From contig JAFEBH010000002.1 of assembly GCA_018242765.1 (NCBI GenBank), positions 372,001 to 436,000 on the forward strand: DNA of 64,000 nt, written 5' to 3'. The stretch comes from Nitrospira sp. (GTDB taxonomy: Bacteria > Nitrospirota > Nitrospiria > Nitrospirales > Nitrospiraceae). The position numbers and the translations under genes are program-made. Positions 17,629 to 26,209 of the stretch are shown one piece after another; the first letter of the stretch is position 1, and each line of letters begins with the position of its first letter. A model generated the notes under the pieces. The model was not told the DNA's origin, did no database searches, and worked only from the letters and a program-made list of their open reading frames with translations.

Positions 17629-18210
17629 TCATTTCAAGTCTGAAAGCCACTCTTCTCGCATGCTGCCTGATACCGGCACTTCTGCACGATAGGCACCGTG
17701 ACTGACACGAATCGTGACCGGCTTGGTGAGATTCGCAAAAGCGGCCTGCATCGAGACAGTGGGGCGAAATCGGACGAAGTGCACCGCGCTGATTTTCGTC
17801 TCGTGACTATGGCCGCCTTCGAACTCACCGAAGGCTTCTTCCCCATCGGCCACGATGGCCACTTTTTCTCCGTGATCCAGCCCCATAAACTCATCGAGCC
17901 GTTCTTTGACGTTCGCTTCGTCGGTAATTTCGATCAAGAGCGTCGCACTCAATTCACCGGGTGCCGGGAGGATGGCGTTGTACACGTCCAGCTCGTCCTG
18001 GATCTTCGCCGGATCGAAAATCCGTTCGACACGGACCATTTCCTGAACCTGGAATTGCAACGTACGCCGATTCTCGAACACCAAGGTCATCCACGGACCG
18101 ATCGAAATACGTCGCCGCTGTTTCAAGGCAATGATGTTCGCACGAAAGGTTTCGCGCTGCCGTTCGTACTCTTCGTAGGGAATCAGGTCTGCTGATGTCA
18201 GTGCTTGCAC
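17629..18210 (-). CDS. DUF3501 family protein
   Basis: A 193-aa soluble protein of the DUF3501 family (opening LTSADLIPYEEYERQRETFR; GPWMTLVFENRRTLQFQVQEM). Function unknown. In many bacteria it is adjacent to a rubrerythrin and a GlpC/HdrD-like Fe-S protein, as here, so it is likely part of the same oxidative-stress or redox module. It starts 54 bp after the Fe-S oxidoreductase. It has no Cys-based cofactor motif. Confidence 0.85.
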   Translation of the reverse strand: MQALTSADLIPYEEYERQRETFRANIIALKQRRRISIGPWMTLVFENRRTLQFQVQEMVRVERIFDPAKIQDELDVYNAILPAPGELSATLLIEITDEANVKERLDEFMGLDHGEKVAIVADGEEAFGEFEGGHSHETKISAVHFVRFRPTVSMQAAFANLTKPVTIRVSHGAYRAEVPVSGSMREEWLSDLK

Positions 18211-18264
18211 AGATATACCCTCTCTTCCTCAACTATTCGCGAGAACCGTACGCTCGCCACTCGC

Positions 18265-19545
18265 TCATCCCTCGGAAGAAAGCCCGTAGGCATCCCGCAC
18301 AATCTGGATCGGATGTCGCACGGCCTTGCCCGGCATCTTGGCGGTGGCCCCGGCCTGCTCCAATTGCAAACCCGCCAATGGACAGTCAGAGGCGACCAGA
18401 TCCGCGCTCGTCTGTTCGATGGCCCGCACGGCCTTGCCCGCAATCTTCATCGAGAGGGGGAAAAATTCTACCTTGGCCGACCAGGACCCATCATGCCCTG
18501 AACACTGTTCGATGACCTCAACTTTTGCCCCAGCGTATTCCATCAGTTCTTTCGATTTAAACCCAATATTCTGGTCTCTGAGATGGCAGGGAATGTGATA
18601 GGTCACCTTCCCCGGCTTCTTCATAAAGTCGGTCGCGAGTTCCCCCTCCTTCTTCATCTTCATGAGGTACTCGCAGATATCAAATGTCTTCTCAGCCACC
18701 TGCTTCGTCTGCTCATTGGGAAGGAGTTCCGGATATTCCCGTTTCAGCATTAAACTGCAGCTAGCCGTGGGCACCACTACATCGTACCCCTTGAGTACCC
18801 ATGGGTACAATGAGGCGACATTGCTTCGGGCTGCCTGCTGGATGGCTTGGGTATCTCCGATCTCAAAATTCGGCATTCCGCAACAGCGCTGCTCAGGAAC
18901 CACCACCTGAACCCCGTTTTTTTCCAGCACTTGCACCGTGGCCTTGCCGACATCGGTGACCTGTGCATTCACTAAACAACTGGCAAACAAAGCCACTTTT
19001 CGGATAGGCGGATCGGCCGACACAGTCTTGGCTCGACGCCCAAACCAGCGCGAAAACGTCTCAGACGAGAAGTGTAGAACCTGGCGATCTTGATGGATCC
19101 CGACGAGCTGCTGCAGCACACGGCGGGCCAACATGCTGCGTAATAACCTGTTCGTGATCGAGGCGGTCGCGCTGCCCAGCCTCCCGATGGCATCCGTCAT
19201 GATGAGCAGACGATCCCGCCACCGAACCCCTCGTTCCACAGCAAGGCGCTTCTTCCAGGCAACCATCAAATGGGGGAAGTCGATGACATAGTGATGGGGA
19301 GGCGTATAGGGGCAATGGTTGAAGCAGAGCTTGCAGTAGTAGCATTCGTCGACCACGCGGTGATGATCGGACGGAGTCAGTTTCGTGATATCCCCCTCAT
19401 ACACATCGATGCGGTCCAACAACGTGTTGAAAGACGGACAGAGATTAAAACAGCGTCGGCAGCCGTCACAGACCTCATAGATCCGCAACGTCTCTTTCTC
19501 TAGCTGCTTGGCGTCGATGGGTGCAATCAGGCTGATGCCCTTCAT
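18265..19545 (-). CDS. GlpC/HdrD-like iron-sulfur oxidoreductase
   Basis: A 426-aa protein. Two 4Fe-4S motifs near the N-terminus (CDGCRRCFNLCPSF and CYYCKLCFNHCPYTP) are followed by two cysteine-rich CCG-type domains (EQRCCGMPNFEIGD; IPCHLRDQNIGFK...CSGHDGSW) like those binding the noncubane clusters of heterodisulfide reductase. There are no membrane spans. It probably passes electrons between a quinone- or thiol-level donor and rubrerythrin. The ATG at 19545 (GAGAGA upstream) is preferred over a TTG at 19566. It lies between rubrerythrin and DUF3501. Confidence 0.88.
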   Translation of the reverse strand: MKGISLIAPIDAKQLEKETLRIYEVCDGCRRCFNLCPSFNTLLDRIDVYEGDITKLTPSDHHRVVDECYYCKLCFNHCPYTPPHHYVIDFPHLMVAWKKRLAVERGVRWRDRLLIMTDAIGRLGSATASITNRLLRSMLARRVLQQLVGIHQDRQVLHFSSETFSRWFGRRAKTVSADPPIRKVALFASCLVNAQVTDVGKATVQVLEKNGVQVVVPEQRCCGMPNFEIGDTQAIQQAARSNVASLYPWVLKGYDVVVPTASCSLMLKREYPELLPNEQTKQVAEKTFDICEYLMKMKKEGELATDFMKKPGKVTYHIPCHLRDQNIGFKSKELMEYAGAKVEVIEQCSGHDGSWSAKVEFFPLSMKIAGKAVRAIEQTSADLVASDCPLAGLQLEQAGATAKMPGKAVRHPIQIVRDAYGLSSEG

Positions 19546-19566
19546 GATCTGTCTCTCGGAAAGCAA

Positions 19567-19643
19567 TCAGCGGTCAGTCTTCGCCGACGGGCTGCCGCCA
19601 CATCGCCGAAAACTGACCGCTGAACGTGAGCTGATACTCAGCT
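19567..19643. repeat. Intergenic inverted repeat pair between rubrerythrin and the Fe-S gene
   Basis: TCAGCGGTCAGT (19567-19578) pairs perfectly with ACTGACCGCTGA (19612-19623). A second small pair, AGCTGA/TCAGCT, lies at 19629-19643. In the minus-strand transcript these hairpins sit directly after the rubrerythrin stop and before the next start. They could stabilise the rubrerythrin mRNA or attenuate the downstream genes. There is no U-tract. Confidence 0.6.
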
Positions 19644-19644
19644 G

Positions 19645-20070
19645 TTAGCTTTTCAAGCCATCCAGCCCCTTTTGGAAACGATTGGCATGGGACCGCTCGG
19701 CTTTTGCGAGCGTCTCAAACCATTCAGCTAACTCAGGAAACCCCTCATCCCGAGCCGTCTTCGCCATCCCAGGATACATTTGCGTATATTCGTAGGTTTC
19801 GCCCTCGATGGCAGACTTGAGATTCGCATCCGTATTGCCGATCGGCACACCGGTAGCCGGGTCTCCGACCTCTTTCAAGAAGTCCATATGGCCGAAGGCA
19901 TGGCCGGTTTCCGCCTCTGAGGTGTCCCGGAAGAGCCCGCCGATGTCCGGATACCCCTCGATATCCGCCCGCCGAGCGAAATAGAGATACCGTCGGTTGG
20001 CTTGTGATTCTCCGGCAAACGCATGTTTCAGATTGTCGTGACTCTTGGTCCCTTTTAAGCTTTTTCCCAT
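19645..20070 (-). CDS. Rubrerythrin (ferritin-like domain only)
   Basis: A 141-aa diiron peroxidase with helix motifs [45 protein letters not shown] and [10 protein letters not shown], supplying the Glu/His diiron ligands. It lacks the C-terminal rubredoxin domain of classical rubrerythrins, so electrons must come from a separate protein, plausibly the Fe-S oxidoreductase encoded next. A strong GAGGAGG precedes the ATG. First gene of the rubrerythrin / Fe-S / DUF3501 unit. Confidence 0.93.
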   Translation of the reverse strand: MGKSLKGTKSHDNLKHAFAGESQANRRYLYFARRADIEGYPDIGGLFRDTSEAETGHAFGHMDFLKEVGDPATGVPIGNTDANLKSAIEGETYEYTQMYPGMAKTARDEGFPELAEWFETLAKAERSHANRFQKGLDGLKS

Positions 20071-20255
20071 ATCATCCTCCTCGTTGTTCGAAGGCCCACC
20101 CTTCCCCCGCGAAGATCATCGTCGCTCGGAAACTGCCGCGTAAGATAGCGCAGCCATCATCAGAGGTTCAAGAGGCTTTCCATCATTCGGCTGGCCGGCG
20201 TCGCCGGCAACGACCGGACCTACTCGCCGATTGGGTGAGTATTTGCGCGGCTGGG

Positions 20256-20264
20256 TGGTATAAT
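20256..20264 (+). promoter_or_regulatory. Extended -10 promoter element
   Basis: TGGTATAAT is a perfect -10 hexamer with the TGn extension. There is no good -35 at the right distance. Predicted transcription would begin about 7-8 nt before the GTG of the lipoprotein gene, giving an almost leaderless message. Confidence 0.5.
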
Positions 20265-20278
20265 GAGTCATTGTTGTC

Positions 20279-20803
20279 GTGAGCTACAGAAATCTTCTTT
20301 TGAGGCTCTTCGTGAAGATCGTTCTTCCTCATCGTCTCTACCACATTGTCGGTATGATTTCGCTGTTCATTATCCTCCTCTCTGGTTGTGCTCAAGACTC
20401 CTATCAGCGGAGGGCAGATGTGATGAAAGACCACGTCGAAGCCTTCTACAGCCACTTGAAGGCCAATCGGGTGGGATCAGCGGTTCACGAAAACGAACAG
20501 ATCGAACTCATGGCCGACCAGATGGCGGACACCGTCAAGAAACGTGGTCACATGGGAGGAGTCGGGCAAGTCGAACGCGAGTTCGCACTGATGAAAACGG
20601 CTCGAGAAACAGCCGCGCAAAACTGGATCGCGTTGGGACAATACTTCACGCTCAAGCAACAACCGGATAGAGCCCGCGCTTCCTATCAACGCGTGATCGA
20701 TACCTACACCAATCCGACCGAACGTGCCTACCGAGAGCAGGCGGCTCGAGCATTGAAAGATCTGGATATCGCCTCAGCGCCTTCGGCCGATCCAACGCAC
20801 TGA
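20279..20803 (+). CDS. Small lipoprotein with a TPR-like helical C-terminus
   Basis: A 174-aa protein with a lipobox LLSGC after a hydrophobic stretch (about residues 25-37), so probably a lipoprotein. The mature part is helical, and YFTLKQQPDRARASYQRVIDTY resembles a single tetratricopeptide repeat. The start is uncertain: a GTG at 20279 lies just after an extended -10, and an internal ATG at 20354 would leave a very short signal without basic residues. No specific function is recognised. The next gene encodes another lipoprotein on the same strand. Confidence 0.68.
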   Translation: MSYRNLLLRLFVKIVLPHRLYHIVGMISLFIILLSGCAQDSYQRRADVMKDHVEAFYSHLKANRVGSAVHENEQIELMADQMADTVKKRGHMGGVGQVEREFALMKTARETAAQNWIALGQYFTLKQQPDRARASYQRVIDTYTNPTERAYREQAARALKDLDIASAPSADPTH

Positions 20804-20835
20804 TCACGTCGCGGACTTCGTACGGAGAGCTCTTC

Positions 20836-21414
20836 TTGCCTGCTCCCTCAACCATGCGACAAGCAACGCCATGGAGCATATTCCTGCTGGCTCTCTGCCT
20901 GGTCTCAGCAGGATGTGTCCATCGCATCCATGTGACGCCGCTCCCGACCAGCGTGCCGTCCAACACGATCCCGCGAAGCCTCCGGGTCACGCTGAGCCCT
21001 ATTGCCCTGGAAGGTCCAGATCATCGGCCAGGTATCACGTTCCTCACCTGGTCTCATCGAGATCTGACCCAGGGAATCCTTGACTACCTGCGGCAACGAG
21101 GCACTTTCGCGTCGGTCTCGCCCGAATCAGGCGACCTTTCGCTTCATATGGCTACCAAGTTGGTGCTGAGCTCTCGGCGAGGCCACTATCACTACCGAGT
21201 CATGCTGCAGGCGGACATGCGCGAAGAAGCGTCACAGGTGATCAAGTCCTATTTCTCGGAGCAAACCGCAGTGGGGTCATCAGTCCGGTGGATCACAGCC
21301 TCTGATCGTCACCCGATTGAGACTGCGTTACAGTCGGCTCTGGAAGACATAATGCGAAAGATTGAAGCCGATTGGCCACTGTATCTCAACCGCACCACGC
21401 AGTCGCCACCCTAA
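20836..21414 (+). CDS. Hypothetical lipoprotein
   Basis: A 192-aa protein with signal peptide and lipobox (LCLVSAGC). The mature region contains LDYLRQRGTFASVSPESGDLSLHM and a C-terminal TALQSALEDIMRKIEADWP, a pattern typical of outer-membrane-associated lipoproteins of unknown role. A GGAGAG Shine-Dalgarno six bases upstream supports the TTG at 20836; the alternative is the ATG at 20854, which keeps the same signal peptide. Thirty-two bp after the previous lipoprotein, so probably co-transcribed. Confidence 0.68.
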   Translation: MPAPSTMRQATPWSIFLLALCLVSAGCVHRIHVTPLPTSVPSNTIPRSLRVTLSPIALEGPDHRPGITFLTWSHRDLTQGILDYLRQRGTFASVSPESGDLSLHMATKLVLSSRRGHYHYRVMLQADMREEASQVIKSYFSEQTAVGSSVRWITASDRHPIETALQSALEDIMRKIEADWPLYLNRTTQSPP

Positions 21415-21416
21415 AG

Positions 21417-22106
21417 TCATACCACCTGCGCCGATTGGGCCGGCTGTTCAACTGGGCCGGAATTGGAATCCTGGTTCTGCTCAAGGCTGCCGTCCTTGGA
21501 GGCTTCAACGTACTCATGGCAATCGAGACGGAACCCCTGATCTCCAAATGCGATGTTGTAAAAGTTGCAATGATGCGGCAGATCCGAATCTTTATAGATG
21601 TGCGGCTGAAAATGTTCGCAGGATACGCACATACGCGCAACCGGAATCTCGCCTTGCAATTGAAGGGCGCGAATCAGTTTCACGAGCGTCCCGAGAAGTG
21701 ATACCTGCTCCTGGGGGGAGAGATTCTCAGTAGCCGATGCCAGAATTTCCGGCCATCGGTTTTCAACATGGCCCGCTTTGACCCCCAGAGCCGTTAAGTG
21801 TACCGTCACCACGCGATTATCGACTTCCCGGCGGCGCCGCCGAACAAACCGCTTCTGTTCCAGTGTTCTGATGACCTCGGACGCGGTGGGTAGCTTGACC
21901 GAGAGTTCCCGAGCAATGGTCGAGACGGTAGCTGAATGGTTCGGTCGAGACCGCAGAAACGTCAGCACCTGAATTTGCAAGGGACCAATACCCTGTCGCC
22001 CCTTCCGTCTCCAGGTTCGGCTCTTCATCGCCAGACCGATTTTTGAAAGCCCCGTCACCAAACGATCAGGGAGCGAGTCCTGGTCGATCGTTATTACTGC
22101 TGTCAT
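21417..22106 (-). CDS. MarR-family regulator with a Cys/His cluster
   Basis: A 229-aa winged-helix regulator. The DNA-binding part covers about residues 40-130 (LQIQVLTFLRSRPNHSATVSTIARELSVKLPTASEVI, wing RRRRREVDNRVVTVHLT). After the dimerisation helices comes CVSCEHF...LPHHCNFYNIAF...FRLDCHEY, whose four Cys and nearby His could bind a metal or Fe-S cluster as a sensing site. The tail is low-complexity and Gln-rich. It converges tail-to-tail with the lipoprotein gene (2 bp apart). A direct repeat upstream may be its operator. Confidence 0.87.
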   Translation of the reverse strand: MTAVITIDQDSLPDRLVTGLSKIGLAMKSRTWRRKGRQGIGPLQIQVLTFLRSRPNHSATVSTIARELSVKLPTASEVIRTLEQKRFVRRRRREVDNRVVTVHLTALGVKAGHVENRWPEILASATENLSPQEQVSLLGTLVKLIRALQLQGEIPVARMCVSCEHFQPHIYKDSDLPHHCNFYNIAFGDQGFRLDCHEYVEASKDGSLEQNQDSNSGPVEQPAQSAQVV

Positions 22107-22127
22107 GAAACCCTCCTCTCCCTACTA

Positions 22128-22158
22128 GTTCGGCAATCGGCACTATTCGTTCGGTAAT
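22128..22158. promoter_or_regulatory. 21-bp-spaced direct repeat upstream of the MarR gene (candidate operator)
   Basis: GTTCGGCAAT at 22128 and GTTCGGTAAT at 22149, start-to-start 21 bp, so on the same face of the helix. The repeat lies 20-50 bp before the MarR start codon, where an autoregulatory site is expected. Confidence 0.45.
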
Positions 22159-22240
22159 TAGCCGGAGGGTAGTCTATTGTCCTGTCTTCCTCCCCGTCAA
22201 GCCTGTTTCGCGCCCCAGAGACCATCCCCTACTTTTGTAT

Positions 22241-23098
22241 TTAGCGGACGACGAGCACGCCACAATGAGCATGTTGAACCACACGAGTGGACACGCTGCC
22301 GAGCAGGACACGGCCGATCGCGCCCAACCCCTTCGCGCCGGTCACGATCAGGTCTGCCTTGTTTTTCTTGGCCACCGTCAGAATCTCATCCGCCGGCTTC
22401 CCGAGCCTCACGGCTTCGCGTATCTGGAAGCCCGATTTCGCGAGCTTATCTCCAGAGCGCTGCACCAGCCCCTTCCCGACCTCCTTGACCTCCGGATATT
22501 TTAAAAAGGGCATGGCGTGCACGATGGTGACCAAAACCGGCTCGCGGTCAGGGCCATCGGGTGTCGGATTGATCGTACGCATCACAAACTTGACCGCTTT
22601 ATCTGAAGCAGCCGACCCATCGATCGCCAAGATCAGATGCCGGATAGGTCTCGGAGGTTCTTTCACCACCAGGACAGAACAAGGAGCATGGTGGATGGCA
22701 TGGTTCGAGATGCTGCCCAGCATAAAGCGATCCAGGGCATCTAAGCCTCTTGATCCGATCGACAAGAGCCCGACTCCACGCTGTGCATGCTTCATAATCG
22801 TCGCCGCAACCGCGCCGTGCTCAGTCGTCACCGTCCCACTCAATCCGAGCGTCGACAACAGGCCTTCCGAATCCTTTTTCGCCACTTTCGCCGCAGCCTC
22901 CATCCGCTTCACTTCGGAGTGAATATACCGTTCTGTCCCCACGATCACCGGTTGGATCATGAAGGGAGCCCGAAGACCCGCTACATCGACGACATGCAGG
23001 ACACGAACGACCGGCTGCACCGCGAACGGGATCTCCGCCAACCATTCCAATGCCCACCGGCCATACTTTGATCCATCCGTTGCCGCCAGAATTTTCAT
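22241..23098 (-). CDS. Universal stress protein, two tandem Usp domains
   Basis: 285 aa from MKILAATDGS at 23098; the longer open frame to 23200 adds an implausible Arg-rich leader. Domain 1 (about 1-140) has the ATP-loop pattern GSRGLDALDRFMLGSIS. Domain 2 (about 145-285) opens HLILAIDGSAASDKA and has GAKGLGAIGRVLLGSVS. Both loops are intact, so it should bind ATP. UspA-like proteins accumulate under starvation or stress. It lies 40 bp downstream of the phosphofructokinase gene on the same strand, so they are probably co-transcribed. Confidence 0.92.
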   Translation of the reverse strand: MKILAATDGSKYGRWALEWLAEIPFAVQPVVRVLHVVDVAGLRAPFMIQPVIVGTERYIHSEVKRMEAAAKVAKKDSEGLLSTLGLSGTVTTEHGAVAATIMKHAQRGVGLLSIGSRGLDALDRFMLGSISNHAIHHAPCSVLVVKEPPRPIRHLILAIDGSAASDKAVKFVMRTINPTPDGPDREPVLVTIVHAMPFLKYPEVKEVGKGLVQRSGDKLAKSGFQIREAVRLGKPADEILTVAKKNKADLIVTGAKGLGAIGRVLLGSVSTRVVQHAHCGVLVVR

Positions 23099-23138
23099 CG
23101 TGGATATCCTTTTCTTCAATCGAAACGCACCCTGTTGC

Positions 23139-24386
23139 TTACAAGACTGTCTTGAACCGATCCCGAAACGCGTCGGGAGGCAGATTCGCCACCGCGGCAT
23201 ACCGGCCCACAGTATCGTGACGCTCCAGGTCTTCCTCGTTGAGTCGGATCATGTATTGCCGGGCAATGTGGTAGGACTGGGACTCAATCTCTACCATCCT
23301 GACCCTGGTCCGTCCGGTGGCAGGATCCACCATCTGCTTGAATGGAATCGGGATGAACCGCCCGTTCTGAATCGACACCATGGCCGCTGTCCCACCGTCG
23401 AGCAGGTACTGAGCCGCGCAATACCCCAAGTCTCGAGTATATTCAATATCGTAGGGAATCGGATCGGCACAGCGAAGCTCATACCCCACATTCTTCGGCA
23501 CCACCGTGATCGACAATCCGAGCGCGCGAAGGTGCTTCGTCAGTTCCCTCCGTAAGACGTCGCCGATATCGACCTCGGTCATCCGTAAATGACCGTGCTC
23601 GTCACGTTCCACATGTTCCAGACCACCGAGCTCATCCGGGTCAAGAATTTCGATCAGTCCTTCTGCTACCACTGCAACACCGTCAGTCCGACCCTGTTCA
23701 AAGCGCTTGATCATGGCCCCGATCAACAGATCGACCACTCGCTTCAGTTTCACCGGCCGTTCACGAAACTCCTCCGGAATGATCGTCAGTGTGGCACCCG
23801 CGGCCTTTCCAATCCCCAATGCCAGATGACCGGCCTTGCGCCCCATGGTCACCACCACATACCAGCGAGTGGTCGTACGGGCGTCCACCATGAGATTCTT
23901 GACGATCTCGACCCCGACGTGGCGAGCCGTTTGAAACCCGAACGTCGGGACACCATGGGGGAGATCCAAATCATTGTCGATCGTCTTCGGAACATGGACG
24001 ACTTGAAGTCGCCCACCGGCTCGCTCCTCCAGCTTCATAGCGGAAAACGCGGTGTCGTCTCCGCCGATCGTGACCAGCCTCGTGACGCCGAGTCGAGCCA
24101 GAGAAGACAACACATTGCCAAGGTGCTCCGAGCTCTTTGTCGGATTTGCGCGAGACGTACCCAGATACGACCCACCTCGAAAATGAATCCGACTGACATC
24201 CTCGATCGAGAGTGGTCGTACCTGCCCCGTACCACCTTCCATGAGCCATTTGAACCCATCGATGATCCCCAGCACGTCCGTTCCCTCAAGAATGCTGCGG
24301 ATCGTAGCTGCGCCGATCACACTATTGATTCCGGGGGCAGGCCCGCCTCCGACCAGAATCCCGACTGTTGGGTGGTGCATCGTCAT
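23139..24386 (-). CDS. 6-phosphofructokinase, probably PPi-dependent
   Basis: A 415-aa PfkA-superfamily enzyme. GGGPAPGINSVIG is the nucleotide/PPi loop and PKTIDND holds the catalytic Asp. GGDDT, with Asp where ATP-dependent enzymes have Gly, and Lys rather than Gly in PKTIDND, are marks of pyrophosphate-dependent enzymes. MGRKAGHLAL is the substrate loop. The start is taken at ATG 24386, five bases after GGGAGG; an ATG at 24404 is less well placed. It suggests reversible PPi-linked glycolysis/gluconeogenesis. Within a stress-protein block. Confidence 0.88.
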   Translation of the reverse strand: MTMHHPTVGILVGGGPAPGINSVIGAATIRSILEGTDVLGIIDGFKWLMEGGTGQVRPLSIEDVSRIHFRGGSYLGTSRANPTKSSEHLGNVLSSLARLGVTRLVTIGGDDTAFSAMKLEERAGGRLQVVHVPKTIDNDLDLPHGVPTFGFQTARHVGVEIVKNLMVDARTTTRWYVVVTMGRKAGHLALGIGKAAGATLTIIPEEFRERPVKLKRVVDLLIGAMIKRFEQGRTDGVAVVAEGLIEILDPDELGGLEHVERDEHGHLRMTEVDIGDVLRRELTKHLRALGLSITVVPKNVGYELRCADPIPYDIEYTRDLGYCAAQYLLDGGTAAMVSIQNGRFIPIPFKQMVDPATGRTRVRMVEIESQSYHIARQYMIRLNEEDLERHDTVGRYAAVANLPPDAFRDRFKTVL

Positions 24387-24571
24387 CTGTTCCTCCCGGC
24401 CCATGTTTCCATGATCACACTGATCGCTTCAAGATGTCCGGCATAGTTGTATATTCCATCCTCTCGAGATGGCAAGCACTAAGCCGTCTCTCCCCACGGA
24501 ACCATTCCTGTGAATGAGCGACTGGATACAACGGGATGGGACGAACGAGCCTCGCGACGTAACAAGAAAGG

Positions 24572-25951
24572 TCAATCAGGCCTTTCCTCCAACCCAACGT
24601 GGGTGCGCAGGCGGTTGTAATTGAAGACCGTCATACCGAGACGCCGGCGACCCGGATCATGACGCTCCATGTCATCGATCAACTCTCCTACCTTCTCCCT
24701 CATTGCTGAAGTCAGGGCAGCATGCCGAGGCGTCTGTCCACCCAGCGCGACATGAGGCTGATCCGGCCATTCAAGGTAGGTTGTTTCAAGGAACTGATTG
24801 AGTACCGTCCTCTCTTCTTCATGGGTCACGACCAGCCTCGGTCGGGTATCCGCTGTGAGCTCGGCCACCGAGAGTTGCCGGGCTGGCGGCACCACGGTTT
24901 CACCTCGGAAATGTAATGAGAACCCCAGCGCAGCCGCGAGCCGATGTTTGAGAAGGTCCAGCCGCTGTGGACTGTCGCATTCCACGAGAAGTTGATACGC
25001 CGTGAGTGTCAGCGTGGCCACGAGCACGCCACCTTCCCGCTGAACCCATTGCTGAAGGGAAGGGAGCCTCACCGTCGCACCGTGCCTATCGGCGGGATCA
25101 GACTTCTCCGGAGACAAGTCGGTCATCCCGGACAGCGCATCAGTGAACATTCGCTGTTCGTGGTGATCATAGAGTGCGATCGCATACAGATAGGATTGAT
25201 CATCAGCCGTGCGATATTCGACATGAACAGCCGCATCAATCAGCGCCGCAAGGCGTTGCTCCGCAAATGCCCAGAGGACCATGTAACCGAATCGCTTGGT
25301 GAATTCTCTCCATTCCCCCAGCGCAAAGGATCCGGTGCTCATCTCCATTTCGCGTCGCCAGTCGGACGTCAGGTCGAGCAACGTCTTGGCATCAGCTTGT
25401 GACAGCGTGATCCCACAGCCCCCCCATACGGCTCGATCGGACTCCGGAGGAGCATTCGGATCATGGATGACTCTGGTGAGCAACGGACGATCCACGGTGA
25501 GATCCTTCACGAATTCACCGCCCGGCAGAACCACCCTTGTGCCATCAGCAAGCGATTGCCACACGAGGTCTTGGCCGGCTTGTGGTACCGAGATCAGCGT
25601 CAGGACGTCGACAGAGGAATGTTTCAAAGGATCGAGCCACTGCCGCTCCTCTTCGGGGATGTGTTCGGTGATCACGTCTCGCAGCTGTTCGATGAGGGTC
25701 AGCTGTCCGTCTTCGGGATAGTAGTCGCAGAACAGGTAGAGACTCGCCAGCTCCATTTCCTGCTCCAGCGGTGCGACAAGCCGTCCGGTATCTCCCTCAA
25801 CATATGGCTTCAGGGCGCGCGCCAGTGCTCTCTCTCGCTGCACCCGAAACTCCGCTTTGAGAGATAAGTGATTCAACCGCGCGAGAAGCGCGTCCAGTGT
25901 TTGCGGGCGCGGCACCCAAAATCCCATTCCCCTGTCACTCACGCGATTCAT
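24572..25951 (-). CDS. Hypothetical protein with an MbcA/ParS-like C-terminal motif
   Basis: 459 aa from the ATG at 25951, which has GGAAG six bases upstream; it overlaps the DUF2934 stop by 17 bp, so translation is coupled. There is no signal peptide or membrane segment. The C-terminus (WPDQPHVALGGQTPRHAALTS) resembles the Leu-Gly-Gly-x-Thr-Pro motif seen in DUF2384 and related proteins. The long N-terminal part is unrecognised. An in-frame ATG at 26002 is possible but deeper in the upstream gene. Confidence 0.68.
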   Translation of the reverse strand: MNRVSDRGMGFWVPRPQTLDALLARLNHLSLKAEFRVQRERALARALKPYVEGDTGRLVAPLEQEMELASLYLFCDYYPEDGQLTLIEQLRDVITEHIPEEERQWLDPLKHSSVDVLTLISVPQAGQDLVWQSLADGTRVVLPGGEFVKDLTVDRPLLTRVIHDPNAPPESDRAVWGGCGITLSQADAKTLLDLTSDWRREMEMSTGSFALGEWREFTKRFGYMVLWAFAEQRLAALIDAAVHVEYRTADDQSYLYAIALYDHHEQRMFTDALSGMTDLSPEKSDPADRHGATVRLPSLQQWVQREGGVLVATLTLTAYQLLVECDSPQRLDLLKHRLAAALGFSLHFRGETVVPPARQLSVAELTADTRPRLVVTHEEERTVLNQFLETTYLEWPDQPHVALGGQTPRHAALTSAMREKVGELIDDMERHDPGRRRLGMTVFNYNRLRTHVGLEERPD

Positions 25952-26195
25952 GAATTTCTTCCATGACAATTTCTTCTGCATCGAGCCAGTCTCGGAGGGC
26001 ATTCCCGTCCTGATGACCTCGCTGTTCCCAAAGCTCGTACGCTTTCCTCGAGATTCGTTCCCACATGCCCTCCGGTAATTCGATAGGGTTTTCCATCCGT
26101 CTCGGGACAGACGCGGGTCGGCCCTTTCCTTTGCTGCTCGTGGTTTTGAGCTTGGATTTGGGTTTGGATTTGGTTGTTGTCTTGCGCGTTGGCAT
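25935..26195 (-). CDS. DUF2934 family small protein with Lys-rich N-terminus
   Basis: 86 aa from ATG 26195 with GAGGAGCGA upstream. Residues 1-30 are a basic low-complexity stretch (TKSKPKSKLKTTSSKGKG), as in histone-like tails. The C-terminal half (RISRKAYELWEQRGHQDGNA then LRDWLDAEEIV) is the DUF2934 signature. Function unknown; the basic tail suggests nucleic-acid contact. It lies between a universal stress protein and the 459-aa protein in one operon. Confidence 0.82.
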   Translation of the reverse strand: MPTRKTTTKSKPKSKLKTTSSKGKGRPASVPRRMENPIELPEGMWERISRKAYELWEQRGHQDGNALRDWLDAEEIVMEEIHESRE

Positions 26196-26209
26196 AACTC
26201 GCTCCTCGG

